Both the position numbers and the translations under genes were made by a program. Under the pieces are notes generated by a model. The model had not been told where the DNA came from. It saw nothing but the letters and a program-made list of their open reading frames with translations, and made no database searches. DNA of 64,000 nt from Lycorma delicatula (taxonomy: Eukaryota; Arthropoda; Insecta; Hemiptera; Fulgoridae). The stretch lies in contig NC_134456.1 of NCBI RefSeq assembly GCF_047948215.1, forward strand, positions 14,974,230 to 15,038,229, given 5' to 3'. The first letter of the stretch is position 1. Each line of letters opens with the position of its first letter. This document shows, one piece after another, positions 13,001-26,158 of the stretch.

Positions 13001-14052
13001 ACTCTGACTAATGCCATTTTAACTCTGATGTTTTACACAAATCGAAATCATAATACTGGAAAAGAAAGTGTAAAAAAAATAAATGTTTCTGTCAAGAGAA
13101 AATGAATTGCTTCTACTCATTAGGGAGATGATATTAGTTATAAATATGGACTTTTGAACTATCTTTATCATACCAGGTGAGAGATACTTTTACTTTATTT
13201 GCCTAGTAAATAAACCCAATAATGTAACAAGCTACGGAAAATTGGTGTTACAACTTAGTAAAATTACCATGCTACTATTTTGTTGTAAAAGATACAAAAA
13301 AATTATGAACTCATTAATTTCTACTAACTTAAGTTTAGTAGAAAAAACTGTGAATCATTTGTACTTAACTTTCCACTCAATCAAATAGGCAACATGGTAA
13401 GTACAAAACTGATTATTCAAATGTCAGCAACAAACTAAATAAATAAAATTAGATTTTCATTAATGTAGGCTTAGTCGTACAGACAAACTTTAAAAGACAA
13501 AAGTTGTAACTCTATAATGAAATGAAAGAATATTTATCTTTTATCGGGAAAATACTGGGTTTGAATTCTGTCAAGCTTGGTGTTTTTCATATAGTATATA
13601 CAATTTCACACACAAATGCTAAACAGCCAGTGAATTATGACAAACAACTTACAATTAAAAAAAAGCATGGCATACTTTATTACTTATATGTTTTCTTTCC
13701 AAATCTAGAGTAAAATTTCTGACTTCCTATGTGAACCTTGCATAGCTTAATTACTTTAAACTTGTCTAAAAAAGAATGGGAAAGAGCATTAACAAGATAA
13801 GACGCTGATACATATAAGAAAAATATATCAACAAACTTTTCTAATATATTAAGCAACTATTAACATTGGTTAAATCAAGTACAGATACAACAGATCGATC
13901 TACAAATTTATTATAATCCAAATGACGTAGCCACTTATTCTAAATATTATGTTATGATTATTTTTTATTCAGCTATTTAGATAAATAATTATACTACCTA
14001 TTTTTCACAAAAAAATAACAACACACTAATCATTTATAAAAAAAAATCTTAC

Positions 14053-15417
14053 CATGGGACGAGGTGGTGTTACATTGTAGGGCAGAAGATTCTTCCCACT
14101 ACCATGAGAGATTATTTTTGCTGAAGGTGTAGGACTTGGAGTTTCACGAGGCACAGGGCTAACACTACCAGCAATTCCTGTTGTGGTACCTCTTTGATAA
14201 CTAGTAGCTAAAGACATTTGTCCAGTTGTAACAACATTAGTTGGAGACGATATGGAAACTGATGTGTTCTGTGAACGGTTGTCAAGGCTTACAGACTGTT
14301 GAGGTCCAGGAGTTATTTGCGACTGCATCACAGGCACACTTGAATATCCAGTCGTATAAGGTGGTGGAATATAAGGAGATGAAACTGCAACAGCCATCTG
14401 TCGTTGTTCTGTATGAATAGCTACTTGTGGACCAGGTTTTGCCGGTTCATAACTGGTGTTTCCACTATTTTTAATATCTTGAACATTTTCATAAACTGGT
14501 GGAGCCTCATAAGGAGGATACTCTTTGGGTTTAAATTTAACACCAACAGGTACCTGAGGCTGAGCTTTTTTGTATGTTGTATCTTCAGCTGCAACATAAC
14601 TTGCTCTAGGACTGGAATGTTTTGAATCTTGAGAACTATAACTGGAATGTGTTGTAGGAAGTTGGTGATAATATGGAGGAACTGTTGTCCGTGCATTATA
14701 ATAATCTATATTTTCATATAATGGAGATGGGCTATTAGCTTTACTGTATTCATAACATTGTGTGGCACTTCCTATCATGCTAGTACGAGGGCTGTTGGAA
14801 TCCCTACTGGAGCCACTGTGGCTGTGCGTTGGGCTGACAGCACCAGGTTTTAAATAAGAACTATAATATTTATTATGATCTATCATATTATGAATGGCAG
14901 CTCCATTATGGCTATTTTGATACGTTCTATTTTGAGGGTCAAGTACCTTATCATTTAAATTAACACTATTTAGGCTTGCTGTTAATGTTTCAACTTGTTT
15001 TGGTGTAGCAAATTTTGAAGCAGCAATAATATTACCTCTCTCATACATTTTATAATCTGACTGTGGCTGTGGTTGACTCTTTCCAACCTGATAACTTGAA
15101 CCTTCCATAACAAAACTTTCAATAGCACCTAATGATCTTTGCTTAAAATCTTGTTTACCTTTATCATGGAATGTTTTTACAGGAGATACTACTGCACTTG
15201 TAGGTACAGAACGAGAGCCAGTAGCAGACTCATAACTGGTATTACTAGTTAAATTTAATGTATTAGTTGAAAATTGTCTGCCTTGCCCTTCTGAGATTTT
15301 AGGCATAATTCGACCATAACCAGATTCGGAACTATCCGCAGTCCGGTTAAAAGAACTCACATTAGAATTTTCATTTACTGAATTAATACTCTGTTTAAAA
15401 CGGGGATAAGAGTCCAT
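14053..15417 (-). CDS. jub: Ajuba-type LIM protein (jub), first coding exon, N-terminal region
   Basis: This exon encodes 455 residues, from an ATG at 15417 (A at -3 and G at +4) to a splice donor GTAAG at 14052-14048, phase 0. The open frame extends upstream to a stop at 15462, but the only earlier start-like codon is TTG, so the ATG is preferred. The protein is low-complexity and rich in Ser, Pro, Tyr and Gln. It has three PPxY motifs (residues about 247-250, 306-309 and 351-354) and YENI/YENV tyrosine motifs (about 234 and 309). It ends in LPYNVTPPRPM and joins in phase to the exon at 4666, whose helix is typical of the Ajuba/LIMD1/Zyxin group. In that family the N-terminal part binds partners and three C-terminal LIM domains follow; Drosophila Jub binds Warts at adherens junctions in Hippo signalling (family knowledge). 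The name rests mainly on the second exon and the junction. Confidence 0.85.
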
Positions 15418-16000
15418 ATTATCATGTATCAAACAAAGTAAAAATAATTTCTTCGAGAATTAAGTTAAAAAATATTTATGTAATTTAAAAAAACATAAAA
15501 CTGATCCGCTGCAACGATGATAAAAGTAATATTTAACTTAAGCATTTATGAGATTATTTCACCACCTATTGTTCTAGGCTAGGTCGTCCATTGTCTTAGA
15601 CGAAGAGAACACAAATACCACACACGAAATACACACAAAATAATAATAAAATATGTAGAATTAAAAACCTTAAAAAGTGCCCTAAAACAACGTAAAACAA
15701 AAAACCACTTCAGTAACACATAACTTATCACATTATTTACTATTCACCCGACAGTGACAACAGTTTACAGAAAGTAGTACAAGAAACCTTGACCCGAAAA
15801 ATATTTATTAAACTAACTGTCTTCATATGAAATAAATGGGTTTTCTACTTATACGGTATAAACATACAACGGCGATAAGTTGCCGAATCGTCCACACAAA
15901 CAAATTTAAGTTAAATACGTCTAAACAGTACTACAGCAGCGACGACCCACTACGCGTCCGGGACTCACGCTTGAACTACCAGTGTTGCCAAAGAAAACAG
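15418..16000 (-). promoter_or_regulatory. Probable jub 5' UTR and promoter region
   Basis: This sequence lies directly upstream of the jub ATG. Around 15935-15990 it becomes locally richer in G+C and CpG than its neighbourhood, as is common near insect transcription starts. The start site and any 5' UTR intron cannot be fixed from sequence. The assignment is inferred from position and composition only. Confidence 0.3.
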
Positions 16001-18894
16001 TTTCCATCTAAATAGAATATTCCCTAACTGCTACTATTACTACACAAAACTAATCATTAACAAAGTTTTGTAAATTTTTTATTTTCTTTTTAATAAACCT
16101 TCATAATTTTGAATGACAGCTGATTTAAAGTACTTTCATTGTAAAGTTAATATGATTAATTTATTTTAAAAAAGGTTAGTTTATAATTTTCCATAGTTTT
16201 AATTTATAAATAATCCTTTTCCAAAATACAACATATGTTCTATTTTTTTTAAATACGAACCGCCTCAGGTATTAACTATTGTGATTGTTCATTTTACAAA
16301 GAAAACATGTATTTCTACAATGAAGGTAATTATACCCATTTGCATACCTCAAATTTAATCTTTAGTTTTGAGGTACTATGGCAAAACACTGTAGAAGTTT
16401 AGTATTTGCAAATGCTAATCAGTAACTGTTCATGTGTACAACAGAAATAGTTAATACAAAATATAAAATTAATTTGTAGTCACAAAGTAATTCTGTAATT
16501 AAACTTTTTAGATACTGTAATTAAACTGGTTGAAATTGTTTATTAGACTGCTATTCATTTTCATATCTTGTCTGTTTTGGAAAAATCTGATTGGCATATA
16601 TATTTATGTAGATCTAACCAAAGTAAATCTTTGGTAAGATCATATGCGTTAACCTAGATGTTGTTTGTGATGACCACACAGTTTTCTTTCTTTTGCACAA
16701 ATAAAAAAAAGTCCTTAGAATTACATTTTTTACTATAATAGTAAACATATTAAAAATTAAGAATGAGGGCAATTTACATACAAATGTATTTTTTTAAGGA
16801 ATTTGTTTCCAATGTTTAATAAATCTGGTTATGTTTAGAAATTTGGTTCCACTCATGAAATCAAATTTAAACAAATAGAATAAGTTTACAATGCAGTAAG
16901 AAATACATGCAAGTGATTAACTCCTTTATGAACTCAAAATATTCAAACGAACAAAATAAAGATTAATAGAAAACTGATACCCGTACAGTGATAAATATTA
17001 CTCATAATAGTAGTTTGAAGGACATAAGGTAATGAGAAGTAATAAATACTAATATTATTATCATCATAAAACTATTCCAAGTGGATACAGCATAAGATTT
17101 AAACTTCATGAATACATATCTGTAGGCAAGCATCACTGTGTTTTACAAAATGATCATCATTGTGCGATTGTAATAATAAAATATGCAACACAAATTAAGA
17201 AAAATGTTCTTTTTAACTGGGTGCTTTTAAATTAGAGGTATAAGAAGATTCTTTGGATTACCTTTTAGTGTATACATGATATGAAAGGTAATAATATTGC
17301 ATAATGCTATATTTTCTACAAATTACTTTTACTATCTTTTTCTGTGAACTGGGAAAGTAAAAGAATCTGAACTAAAATTAATGCACGAATTTACTCTGCT
17401 TTTACTGATTAGTTTGGTTCCAGTTGGACTGAGGAAAAGTTAAATAGATAAGTAAAACGTAATATATTAAAGTTGAATTTAGAAGTTCTTGATTGATTAA
17501 TATGGTCAATTATGATATTGTTTCTTTTGAAGTAATTAAAGTTATTACTGAATAATTATTTAGAAATAGAATTACAAAAACGTCTGTTCAGTTATTTTGA
17601 GAATTTCTCATTCTAATATTGCATTCCAAATTTGCTTGAAAAACATAGAAAGGTCTTGTAATTCTAAAATTTCTTGCAGTACTACATATTCTTTAACTTT
17701 TGTACGAAAAATAGTTCGCGCAAAATAAGTTATTCATAATTTGCGATGAAAACGTTGTTAATAGTCTTGTTATAACTTGCCGAAGCAGCGTAGCTACGAC
17801 GTTAGTTAGTAAATCCTATGCGGAATTGTAATCTCATTATTAAACAACTCTACTGGGAATGTGACGACGAGCTGATAACTAATTTATTAAGTGCTTTTAA
17901 ATGTAAAGAGATTTTACTAGAAAATCTTACTGTTAGATGACAAGTCTGCTTATGACAAATGGTGTTGTAGACATTAACAACCAGTTCGTGACTGATCTAG
18001 ATTAAGGTAAAGAATAGGTCGCTTACGACAGTCCAATCTTTACTGTGTGTTTGGTGCTTTTAACTCTGTGAGTTTTGGGTGCAGTTTGATTTTTATGTGT
18101 AAAAACGTGATTATGTAAGTATTTTGTTAAACTTATTTGAGGGGGGAAGACATTTTTTATCTAATACTTGTATAAACCATATTACGTAAATTAGTTAAAT
18201 TTAATAATTGTATAACATGGTATTTTTTAAAAAACAATTTTCATTAAGAATACTCGTAAATAATGGAGAAGATTGGTTGATTTTAATAGTTTGTCGTTAT
18301 CGTGGTTTTGAAAATTAAGATTTGTTGAAACACTATATATTTAGTTTGGAATTTGGATGAAAAGGGGAAAATGCTTGGACTGTGTTGGAGGATCCTAGGG
18401 ATATTTTTGAATGTTGGCCTTCATAATGTATCATGTTTTTGAATTTGAGACTTAATTTATTAAGTTAGGATATTTTAATTTAAAATGTATTTCTCTGACT
18501 TCACAATCATAATGCATTTTATTCCCTGAATTACGATTTCTGCTCATATAGTGACAATATAGTACAGTCTTATAAGATATACTATGCTGGGTAGATATAA
18601 ACAGAAATGTTATTTTAAATAAATCTAACTACTATAGTTTAATTTTTATTTGGGAAATGATCATTTTTGCTTATTCAAATACATGTATGTTATGCACTTT
18701 AACTTGTTTTCTTTGTTTAGTTTATGTAAGGGTTCAAAAAGATTTCTCTATTGATGTACCTTCCACTGTATTTATTAGTTATTAAACTGTTTTGTATCAT
18801 TACTTTCTACCATCTTTTACCTATGGCAAACTCCTTTTTAGACCTTTTTTATTATCTATCTGAAAGTGATTTTAAAGTAATACAGATTTGATCT
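16001..18894. other. Spacer between jub and ZC3H10
   Basis: AT-rich, no coding exon recognised. A non-coding first exon of ZC3H10 could lie here (a GTAAGT-like donor occurs near 18115) or nearer 26128, but nothing fixes it. Confidence 0.4.
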
Positions 18895-18926
<32 letters not shown>

Positions 18927-19080
18927 ACCTCTGGGACCATCGATAGGTATTGCTTCAGAGTATGAGATAAATGAAAATTTTTGTTGCATGTGAAAATGCC
19001 ATGCCTGACCAGGATTTGAACCTGGGACCTCCGGATGAAGGGCCGAGACACTACCACTCGCTCCAAGGAGGCAGCATTGC
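18895..19080 (-). mobile_element. tRNA-derived SINE (family B) with poly-A tail
   Basis: Read on the minus strand, the element begins CCTCCTTGGAGCGAGTGGTA (A-box-like GAGCGAGTGGTAG near 19062-19050), has a classical B box GGTTCAAATCC (about 19022-19012), then a short body ending in GATGGTCCCAGAGGTAGT and a poly-A tail seen as a T-run at 18895-18923. It is about 185 bp long. It shares no body sequence with SINE family A. No convincing target duplication was found. A spurious reading frame runs across it. Confidence 0.75.
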
Positions 19081-19814
19081 ATAATAATTTAGGAGAACAA
19101 GTTTGTACCCCTCTTTTTAAACAACATTCTACAAAAGTTTATTTTTATAATATTAATTTTATTATTTTTTCTCCATACAACTAGTCAGTGTGTAGGTTTT
19201 TAAAAATATGTAATCAGAATTCACCTTTCTATACAAGCTAATTATGAATATTCAGTAGGCGCATAAATTTCTTTGATCTTGCGAACATAATGAGCTTCAA
19301 ACAAAACTATATCTTCAAAATACATAATGAATTTTGTCAAACACTCATTTCATTTTTTCAGTATCGCAAACATAATGGTTATTGGTGTAGTTTGATATCA
19401 GATGAAAGTGATCGGTACAAAAGGTATATTAGTGTTTAACAACAATCAGTACTCAATAGAAGACATAATTAAGAAAAATGAGGAGTGAATTAGTTTCATG
19501 TTGTTTTTTTCACCGAATTGTATCAATTGTTGCTTGATGTGTGAAATCCAAAAAAAATTGAAACATGATGTAAACAAGTTATTGTACTACTTTCCGTCTT
19601 GGGTTGATTCATTAATACTGTAAACTGATTTTCTGTGTAGGACAGTAACCTGTACTCATAAATTCACAGTATCTCCAACTACTCAACACAGTATTTACAA
19701 AATATTTTCATTAATTTCCACATTTAGAACTGGAATTTACACAATATGTTAGTACACAACACTTTATAGAAACGTATTACTAATATTGTAAGAATTTGGA
19801 CATTCTGTAATGTG

Positions 19815-19842
19815 TGTGTATATATATATATATACACACATT
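19815..19842. repeat. (GT)/(TA)/(CA) microsatellite palindrome
   Basis: TGTGTGTATATATATATATA followed by TACACACA, a self-complementary simple repeat. Confidence 0.85.
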
Positions 19843-20384
19843 TTAGGAGACTTGAACTAAATGAAATATCTGAAAACACAAGCAAATATTACTGAAAATA
19901 AATGGATAGATTCACAATCCAAAATAATTTTTGATTATATTCAAAATATGTGTCCCCCTCATTTGAAAATAAAGTAGTCATCAGCTTAAGCTGGAATTAT
20001 AGTCTGGATAATGCTGGGTGGAGACCAGTTAACAAGTTTTTTAATCTTATAACCAAGATTTATGTATAAAATAATAATATATATGGGGTATTCCAGCTTA
20101 ATACAGGGTATTGATTTTATTCTAAAGGATTTTTCCTGCTGCCTAATTGAATTTCCCTTGAATTTTATCCAGTGTAGTTAAAAAAATCATTCATTTGGCA
20201 TTTGTTTAGTCATCTAATTGTGTCGTTATTCACTATATCATTGAATAAATATAATACTGGTTTTATTTATCTGTTGCTTTTGTATTTGCTTATGTGCAAT
20301 ACGTATAAGATAAAAATACTGCTGTAGGCTTCAGGGATGAAACAAAGGAAAATAATGCTGAGAAATCAAAGATGATGTTAATAC

Positions 20385-20480
20385 ATTTTAATTTTCTGAT
20401 GAGGCCTGTTTTCATCTGAATGGTGTATAAGTAAACAGAATTAACCAGTTTTGGACAAAACTCACTGCAGGGCACTTATA
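20385..20480 (+). pseudogene. Tc1/mariner-like transposase scrap
   Basis: A short stretch reads FSDEACFHLNGV, stop, VNRINQFWTK, matching the first catalytic region (WFSDEAHFHLNGYVNRQN.RFW) of the IS630/Tc1-type transposases seen elsewhere in the window. No element ends could be seen. Confidence 0.45.
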
Positions 20481-21156
20481 AAAAAAAAAAAACTACTTTT
20501 AACTGCCACATAAGTAGCTTACCTAAAACTGATTCGGCTATTGTTTTTCAATGAGACACATTTTCACCACCATTTGTGGTAAGGAATGATTTTGTGCTCA
20601 CAACCTCGGCATTTGATCTGCCTATTTATACATCTGATGTGTCTGTTGGTTTTTACAAGATGGCAGTTCATGCTTACTGCTATTTTTTTGGTGTACAGTG
20701 TTGGAATAACTGTGAGATTCAGTTTCCATTTATAGCACAAAAGTGGAGGATTCTTTTAGCTTCTATTGAACTCAGATTCAAATCCTTGTAAATATTTTTT
20801 GTGGGAATATTCATAAAAGAAAATCTTACCTATTAAGACTCACAAATCTTACTGAAGTTTTTGAGGCTAGACAGTTCAGGTTTGTATTTTGATCTAAACG
20901 ACGTTTGTCATGGAATGATCGTAAAAAGTTCTGTTGACTTTAAAGAACCTTGCAGGGCAATTGGAGCATATTAAACACATGATACTATAAAAAATTACAA
21001 CAAAATCATATTTTTTTATTAGTAAAACTATATTGTTAGGTGTAAAATAAAACTTATAAAAAATTGTAATCAAAACCAGTTTTGTAGTCATGAATCTTGC
21101 TCTAAAGTGGGAAGCTACACATCATTTTTTATAATTATTATTGATATGTAATTATT

Positions 21157-24100
21157 CCTCCTCTATGAATCATGAGACCTTGCCGTTGGTGAGGGGGCTT
21201 GAGTGCTCAGGGATACAGAGTAGCTGGACCGAAGGTGCAACCATATCGGAGAGGTATCTGTTGAGAGCCAGACTAAGGAATGATTCCTGAAAGAGGGCAG
21301 CAGCTCTTTCAGTAGTTGTTAGGGGCGTGAGTCACAATAACTTAAACGGCCATATCAACATCACTCAGTCCTCTGAGTACTGTGCAGCTGAAAGCAATGG
21401 AAAACTACAGCTGCTTTTTTTCCAAGAAAATGTGGCTCTCTGCATTTTCATATAGCAATGATGGAGGCGCCTTCCTTGGTAAAATATTCCGGAGGTAAAC
21501 TAGTCCCCCGTTCGGATCTCCAGGTGGGGACTACTAAGGAAGGGGTCACCAGAAAATGAAAAAATAACATTCTACGAGTCTGAGCGTGGAATGTTAGAAG
21601 CTTAAAAAAGGTTGGTAGGCTAGAAAATTTAAAAAGGGAAATGGATAGGATAAATGTGGATGTAGTAGGAATTAGTGAGATTCGGTGGGAAGAGGAAGGC
21701 GACTTTTGGTCAGGTGATTTTAGAGTAATTAACTCAGCTTCAAATAATGGGCAGGCAGGAGTAGGTTTCATAATGAACAAGAAGATAGGGAAGTGAGTGG
21801 AGTATTTCAAAACCATTGTGATAGAATCATTGTAATAAGGATAAAATCAAAACCTAAACCGACAACGATTGTTAACGTCTATATGCCTACAAGTGCCCAT
21901 GATGATGATGAGGTAGAGTGTGTATACGAAGAGATTGATGAAGCAATTAAACACGTAAAAGGAGATGAAAATTTAATAATAGTTGGAGATTGGAATGCAA
22001 GCATTGGAAAAGGCAAGGAAGGAAATATAGTGGGTGAATACGGGCTGGGCAAAAGGAATGAAAGAGGGGAACGACTTATAGAGTTTTGCACGAAGTATAA
22101 TTTAGTAATTGCCAACACCCAATTTAAAAATCATAATAGAAGAATATACACTTGGAAAAAGCCAGGCGATACTGGAAGGTATCAGATAGATTATATCATG
22201 GTTAAGCAAAGATTTAGAAATCAACTCGTTGACTGCAAAACTTACCCTGGAGCAGACATTGATAGCGACCATAATTTGGTGATAATGAAATGTAGATTGG
22301 GGTTTAAAAACCTGAAGAAAAGGTGTCAGATGAATCGGTGGAATTTAGAGAAGCTTGAGGAAGAGGAGGTAAAGAAGATTTTTGAGGAGGACATCGCAAG
22401 AGGTCTGAGTAAAAAAGATAAGGTAGAAAATGTAGAAGAAGAATGGGAGAATGTTAAAAAGGAAATTCTTAAATCAGCAGAAGCAAACTTAGGCGGAATA
22501 AAGAGAACCGGTAGAAAACCTTGGGTTTCAGACGATATATTGCAGCTGATCGATGAACGTAGAAAATATAAGAATGCTAGTGATGAAGAAAGTAAAAGGA
22601 ACTATCGGAAATTAAGAAATGCTATAAACAGGAAGTGCAAACTGTTGAAAGAAGAGTGGATTAAAGAAAAGTGTTCAGAAGTGGAAAGAGAAATGAACAT
22701 TGGTAAAATAGACGGAGCATACAGGAAAGTTAAGGAAAATTTTGGGGTACATAAATTAAAATCTAATAATGTGTTAAACAAACATGGTACACCAATATAT
22801 AATATGAAAGGTAAAGTCGATAGATGGGTGGAATATATTGAAGAGTTATACGGAGGAAGTGAATTAGAAAATGGTGTTGTAGAGGAAGAAGAGGAAGTTG
22901 AGGAGGATGAAATGGGAGAAACAATACTGAGATCTGAATTTAAGAGAGTATTAAAAGATTTAAATGGCAGAAAGGCTCCTGGAATAGACGGAATACCTGT
23001 AGAATTACTGCGCAGTGCAGGTGAGGAAACGATTGATAGATTATACAAACTGGTGTGTAATATTTATGAAAAAGGGGAATTTCCGTCAGACTTCAAAAAG
23101 AGTGTTATAGTCATGATACCAAAGAAAGCAGGAGCAGATAAATGTGAAAAATACAGAACAATTAGCTTAACTAGCCGTGCATAAAAAATCTTAACTATAA
23201 TTCTGTACAGAAGATTTGAGAGGAGAGTGGAAGAAGTGTTAGGAGAAGACCAATTTGGTTTCAGGAAAAGTATAGGGACAAGGGAAGCAATCTTAGGCCT
23301 CAGATTAATAGTAGAAGGAAGATTAAAGAAAAACAAACCAACATACTTGGCGTTTATAGACCTAGAAAAGGCATTCGATAACGTAGACTGGAATAAAATG
23401 TTCAGCATTTAAAAAAAAATTAGGGTTCAAATACAGAGATAGAAGAACAATTGCTAACATGTACAGGAACCAAACAGCAACAGTAACAATTGAAGAACAT
23501 AAGAAAGAAGCCGTAATAAGAAAGGGAGTCCGACAAGGATGTTCCCTATCTCCGTTACTTATTAATCTTTACATGGAACTAGCAGTTAATGATGTTAAAG
23601 AACAATTTAGATTCAGAGTAACAGTACAAGGTGAAAAGATAAAGATGCTACGATTTGCCGATGATATAGTAATTCTAGCCGAGAGTAAAAAGGATTTAGA
23701 AGAAACAATGAACGGCATAGATGAAGTCCTACGCAAGAACTATCGCATGAAAATAAACAAGAACAAAACAAAAGTAATGAAATGTAGTAGAAATAACAAA
23801 GATGGATCGCTGAATGTGAAAATAGGAGGAGAAAAGATTATGGAGGTAGAAGAATTTTGTTATTTGGGAATTAGAATTACTAAAGATGGACGAAGCAGGA
23901 GAGATATAAAATGCCGAATAGCACAAGCGAAACGGGCCTTCAGTAAGAAATATAATTTGTTTACATCAAAAATTAATTTAAATGTCAGGAAAAGATTTTT
24001 GAAAGTGTATGTTTGGAGTGTCGCTTTATATGGAAGTGAAACTTGGACGATCGGAGTATCTGAGAAGAAAAGATTAGAAGCTTTTGAAATGCGGTGCTAT

Positions 24101-24431
24101 AGGAGAATTTTAAAAATTAGATGGGTGGATAAAGCGACAAACGAAGAGGTATTGCGGCAAATAGATGAAGAAAGAAGCATTTGGAAAAATATAGTTAAAA
24201 GAAGAGACAGACTTATAGGCCACATACTAAGGCATCCTGGAATAGTCGCTTTAATATTGGAAGGACAGGTAGAAGGAAAAAATTGTGTAGGCAGGCCACG
24301 TTTGGAATATGTAAAACAAATTGTTAGGGATGTAGGATGTAGAGGGTATACTGAAATGAAACGACTAGCACTAGATAGGGAATCTTGGAGGGCTGCATCA
24401 AACCAGTCAAATGACTGAAGACAAAAAAAAA
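21157..24431 (+). mobile_element. RTE-like non-LTR retrotransposon with target-site duplication
   Basis: This is a 3.3 kb LINE bounded by the direct repeat ATGTAATTATT at 21146-21156 and 24432-24442 and ending in an A-rich tail (24420-24431). It has one apurinic-like endonuclease plus reverse transcriptase and no separate gag-like ORF, and a C-terminal part with GSETWTI and LEAFEMRCYRRIL as in RTE/BovB-type elements. The matching direct repeats suggest the insertion is close to full length. Clade assignment is by eye. Confidence 0.85.
21587..24418 (+). pseudogene. Broken endonuclease-reverse transcriptase of the RTE-like LINE
   Basis: The endonuclease begins near 21587 (WNVRSLKKVGR) and includes IRWEEEGDFW, GDWNASIG and the C-terminal SDHNLVIM motif. 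The reverse transcriptase includes RKAPGIDGIPVELL, AFIDLEKAFDNVDW, RKGVRQGCSLSP and the catalytic FADDIVIL. The reading frame is broken at least three times: a frame change with a TGA at 21794-21796, a TAA at 23182-23184 with the same frame continuing, and a frame change at the A-run after 23410. The element therefore cannot encode an active protein, although the segments between lesions are well preserved, which suggests a fairly recent insertion. Confidence 0.85.
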
Positions 24432-24442
24432 ATGTAATTATT

Positions 24443-26128
24443 ACACACTTTTAAAGTAAATTTCAAAATTACTAGTTTATTCTTTTGGCTATTTAACTTT
24501 GCTGTGTTGTCGTACCACTGCTTGATGAGTATAATTATTTTCAGTGTTTTTTTCTGTTAGAATTATATTAAAAACAATTTCATTAATTTTTTCATTCTAT
24601 TTATGCCCTTTCCAAAATGTATGAAAATTAAGCAAATTATATTAAAGAAAAAAAATTTACCAAACATATTATACTTGTTTTGTTTTGGTTGTTACCACTT
24701 TAGAAATAATTTAAAAATTAATACGTATTAGAGTCTTTGCTTTTTCAAGATGTATGATCTTTTTTTTTTCCAAAGGATATTTCAAAGCTAATTAGCTAAG
24801 TAAGCACTGTAGTAGCTTACAAAGTACACAAGACTATTTAAAAAGGCACTGGTAAATTGGTACTGAAAGAAAAGTTGGAAAAAAGTTCCAGTGTTCTGAA
24901 AATTAGTCATTTAATGTTTAATAATTAAATCATGTTTTGTAGTTATATTTCATCATGCTGTCTAATAGTTAAAAATAATATAGCATTCCTTCGTAACTGC
25001 TGACATGCTTGTTGGTTGTAGTTTGTAAGTTATTAATATTGTATTTTCTTACAGTTGTATCAGTTTATTATGATGAGATTTCTTTTGAATTTCTAATCAT
25101 ATTAGAAGTACTGAATAGTGTAACACTAAATTCTGTGTTTTCATTATTATGCTTAATACAAAAAAGGATTAAAGAAAAAAATAAATAAATTTTAACATAA
25201 AGATAATCTATCTGTATTTGTGTATTTATATTTTATTGTTATATTCATTGATTACAGCAGGCATTGGCTTTTAATTCATTTTTATTGAACATTTAACATG
25301 AAGTGTTACAAGTTATAAGATTATTACAGTGAAAATTACACTGAAAAATAATGTACTACAAATGAAGTAATGGATCTTGTACTTAATTAATTATTACTAC
25401 ATGGCGTGAACAAAAAAAAATTGCCTTGTTAATTTTTCATATTGGAAACTTCTGTTGTTTTGTGTACAAAAATATAAGATTGTTAAGAACACAACATTTA
25501 AAAAAAATAAACTCAGAAAAGAGGGAAATTTTGGATTTTAAAATCGTGCAGTTAAATTATTTTTTATCACATTATTTAAAAAGAGGAGATATATATGGAG
25601 GAAGACTTTAATTTAAACATTGCGATCTCAGAAGGTTAAACAAAATAATACATTCTCATTTTGTGTTGACTGCTGATGTGTATTACTAATGTTGCAGATG
25701 AAGCGTTCAGATCACAAGTGAAGGGTTGACGTGCAGAAAAGAATGTTATCAGTATTCTCAAGCTCTTTCTATTAAATGCAGAAAGAGAATGTTTTGTTGT
25801 GTGAAGTAAATCATAATGTTTAATGCTTTTTTGCGTGATATAGATACAAATCAATAAAAAAGAAATTTATGTTGTTAGTGGTCGTAGAATAACAGTTTAA
25901 TTTCATCCATAATTATATTTATTTATAATTTGTATTAATTACCTATTAAGTAATAGGTAATTTAACAATTTTTTTTAAATTTCAGATTATGTATCTATGC
26001 TGATTATATGACTAATGAGATTTCAGTTAATCTTTTTTATGTATGCGAGTATGTGTCTGTGTGTTTGGTGCAATTTATAGGATGTGTGTTGCATTTCATA
26101 TTGACTAAATGTGTAACATAACATTTCA
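24443..26128. other. Region upstream of ZC3H10
   Basis: AT-rich, no coding potential I can support. It ends in a pyrimidine-poor but usable acceptor (ACATTTCAG) 29 bases before the ZC3H10 ATG, so it is probably promoter or 5' intron. Confidence 0.45.
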
Positions 26129-26158
26129 GATATTGAATTACGGAACGTGAGTTGCGAG

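Larger units (their letters stand above)
4667..14052 (-). other. jub: jub intron 1 (9386 bp)
   Basis: The intron has a canonical GT donor (14052) and AG acceptor (4667). It contains two recognisable transposon relics: a Tc1/mariner-like element (5434-6728) and a hAT element (8137-10060), both with coding remnants on the plus strand, antisense to jub. The rest (4670-5430, 6730-8136 and 10061-14052) is AT-rich with no coding or RNA gene that I can support. Confidence 0.8.

Noticed and set aside
14404..14696. Frames overlapping jub exon 1
   Set aside because: They are other-frame readings of the jub exon, which has family support and good splice junctions.
18999..19075. Possible tRNA gene (B box GGTTCAAATCC present)
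   Set aside because: The acceptor and anticodon stems do not fold into a cloverleaf and a poly-A tail follows a non-tRNA body, so it is a SINE.
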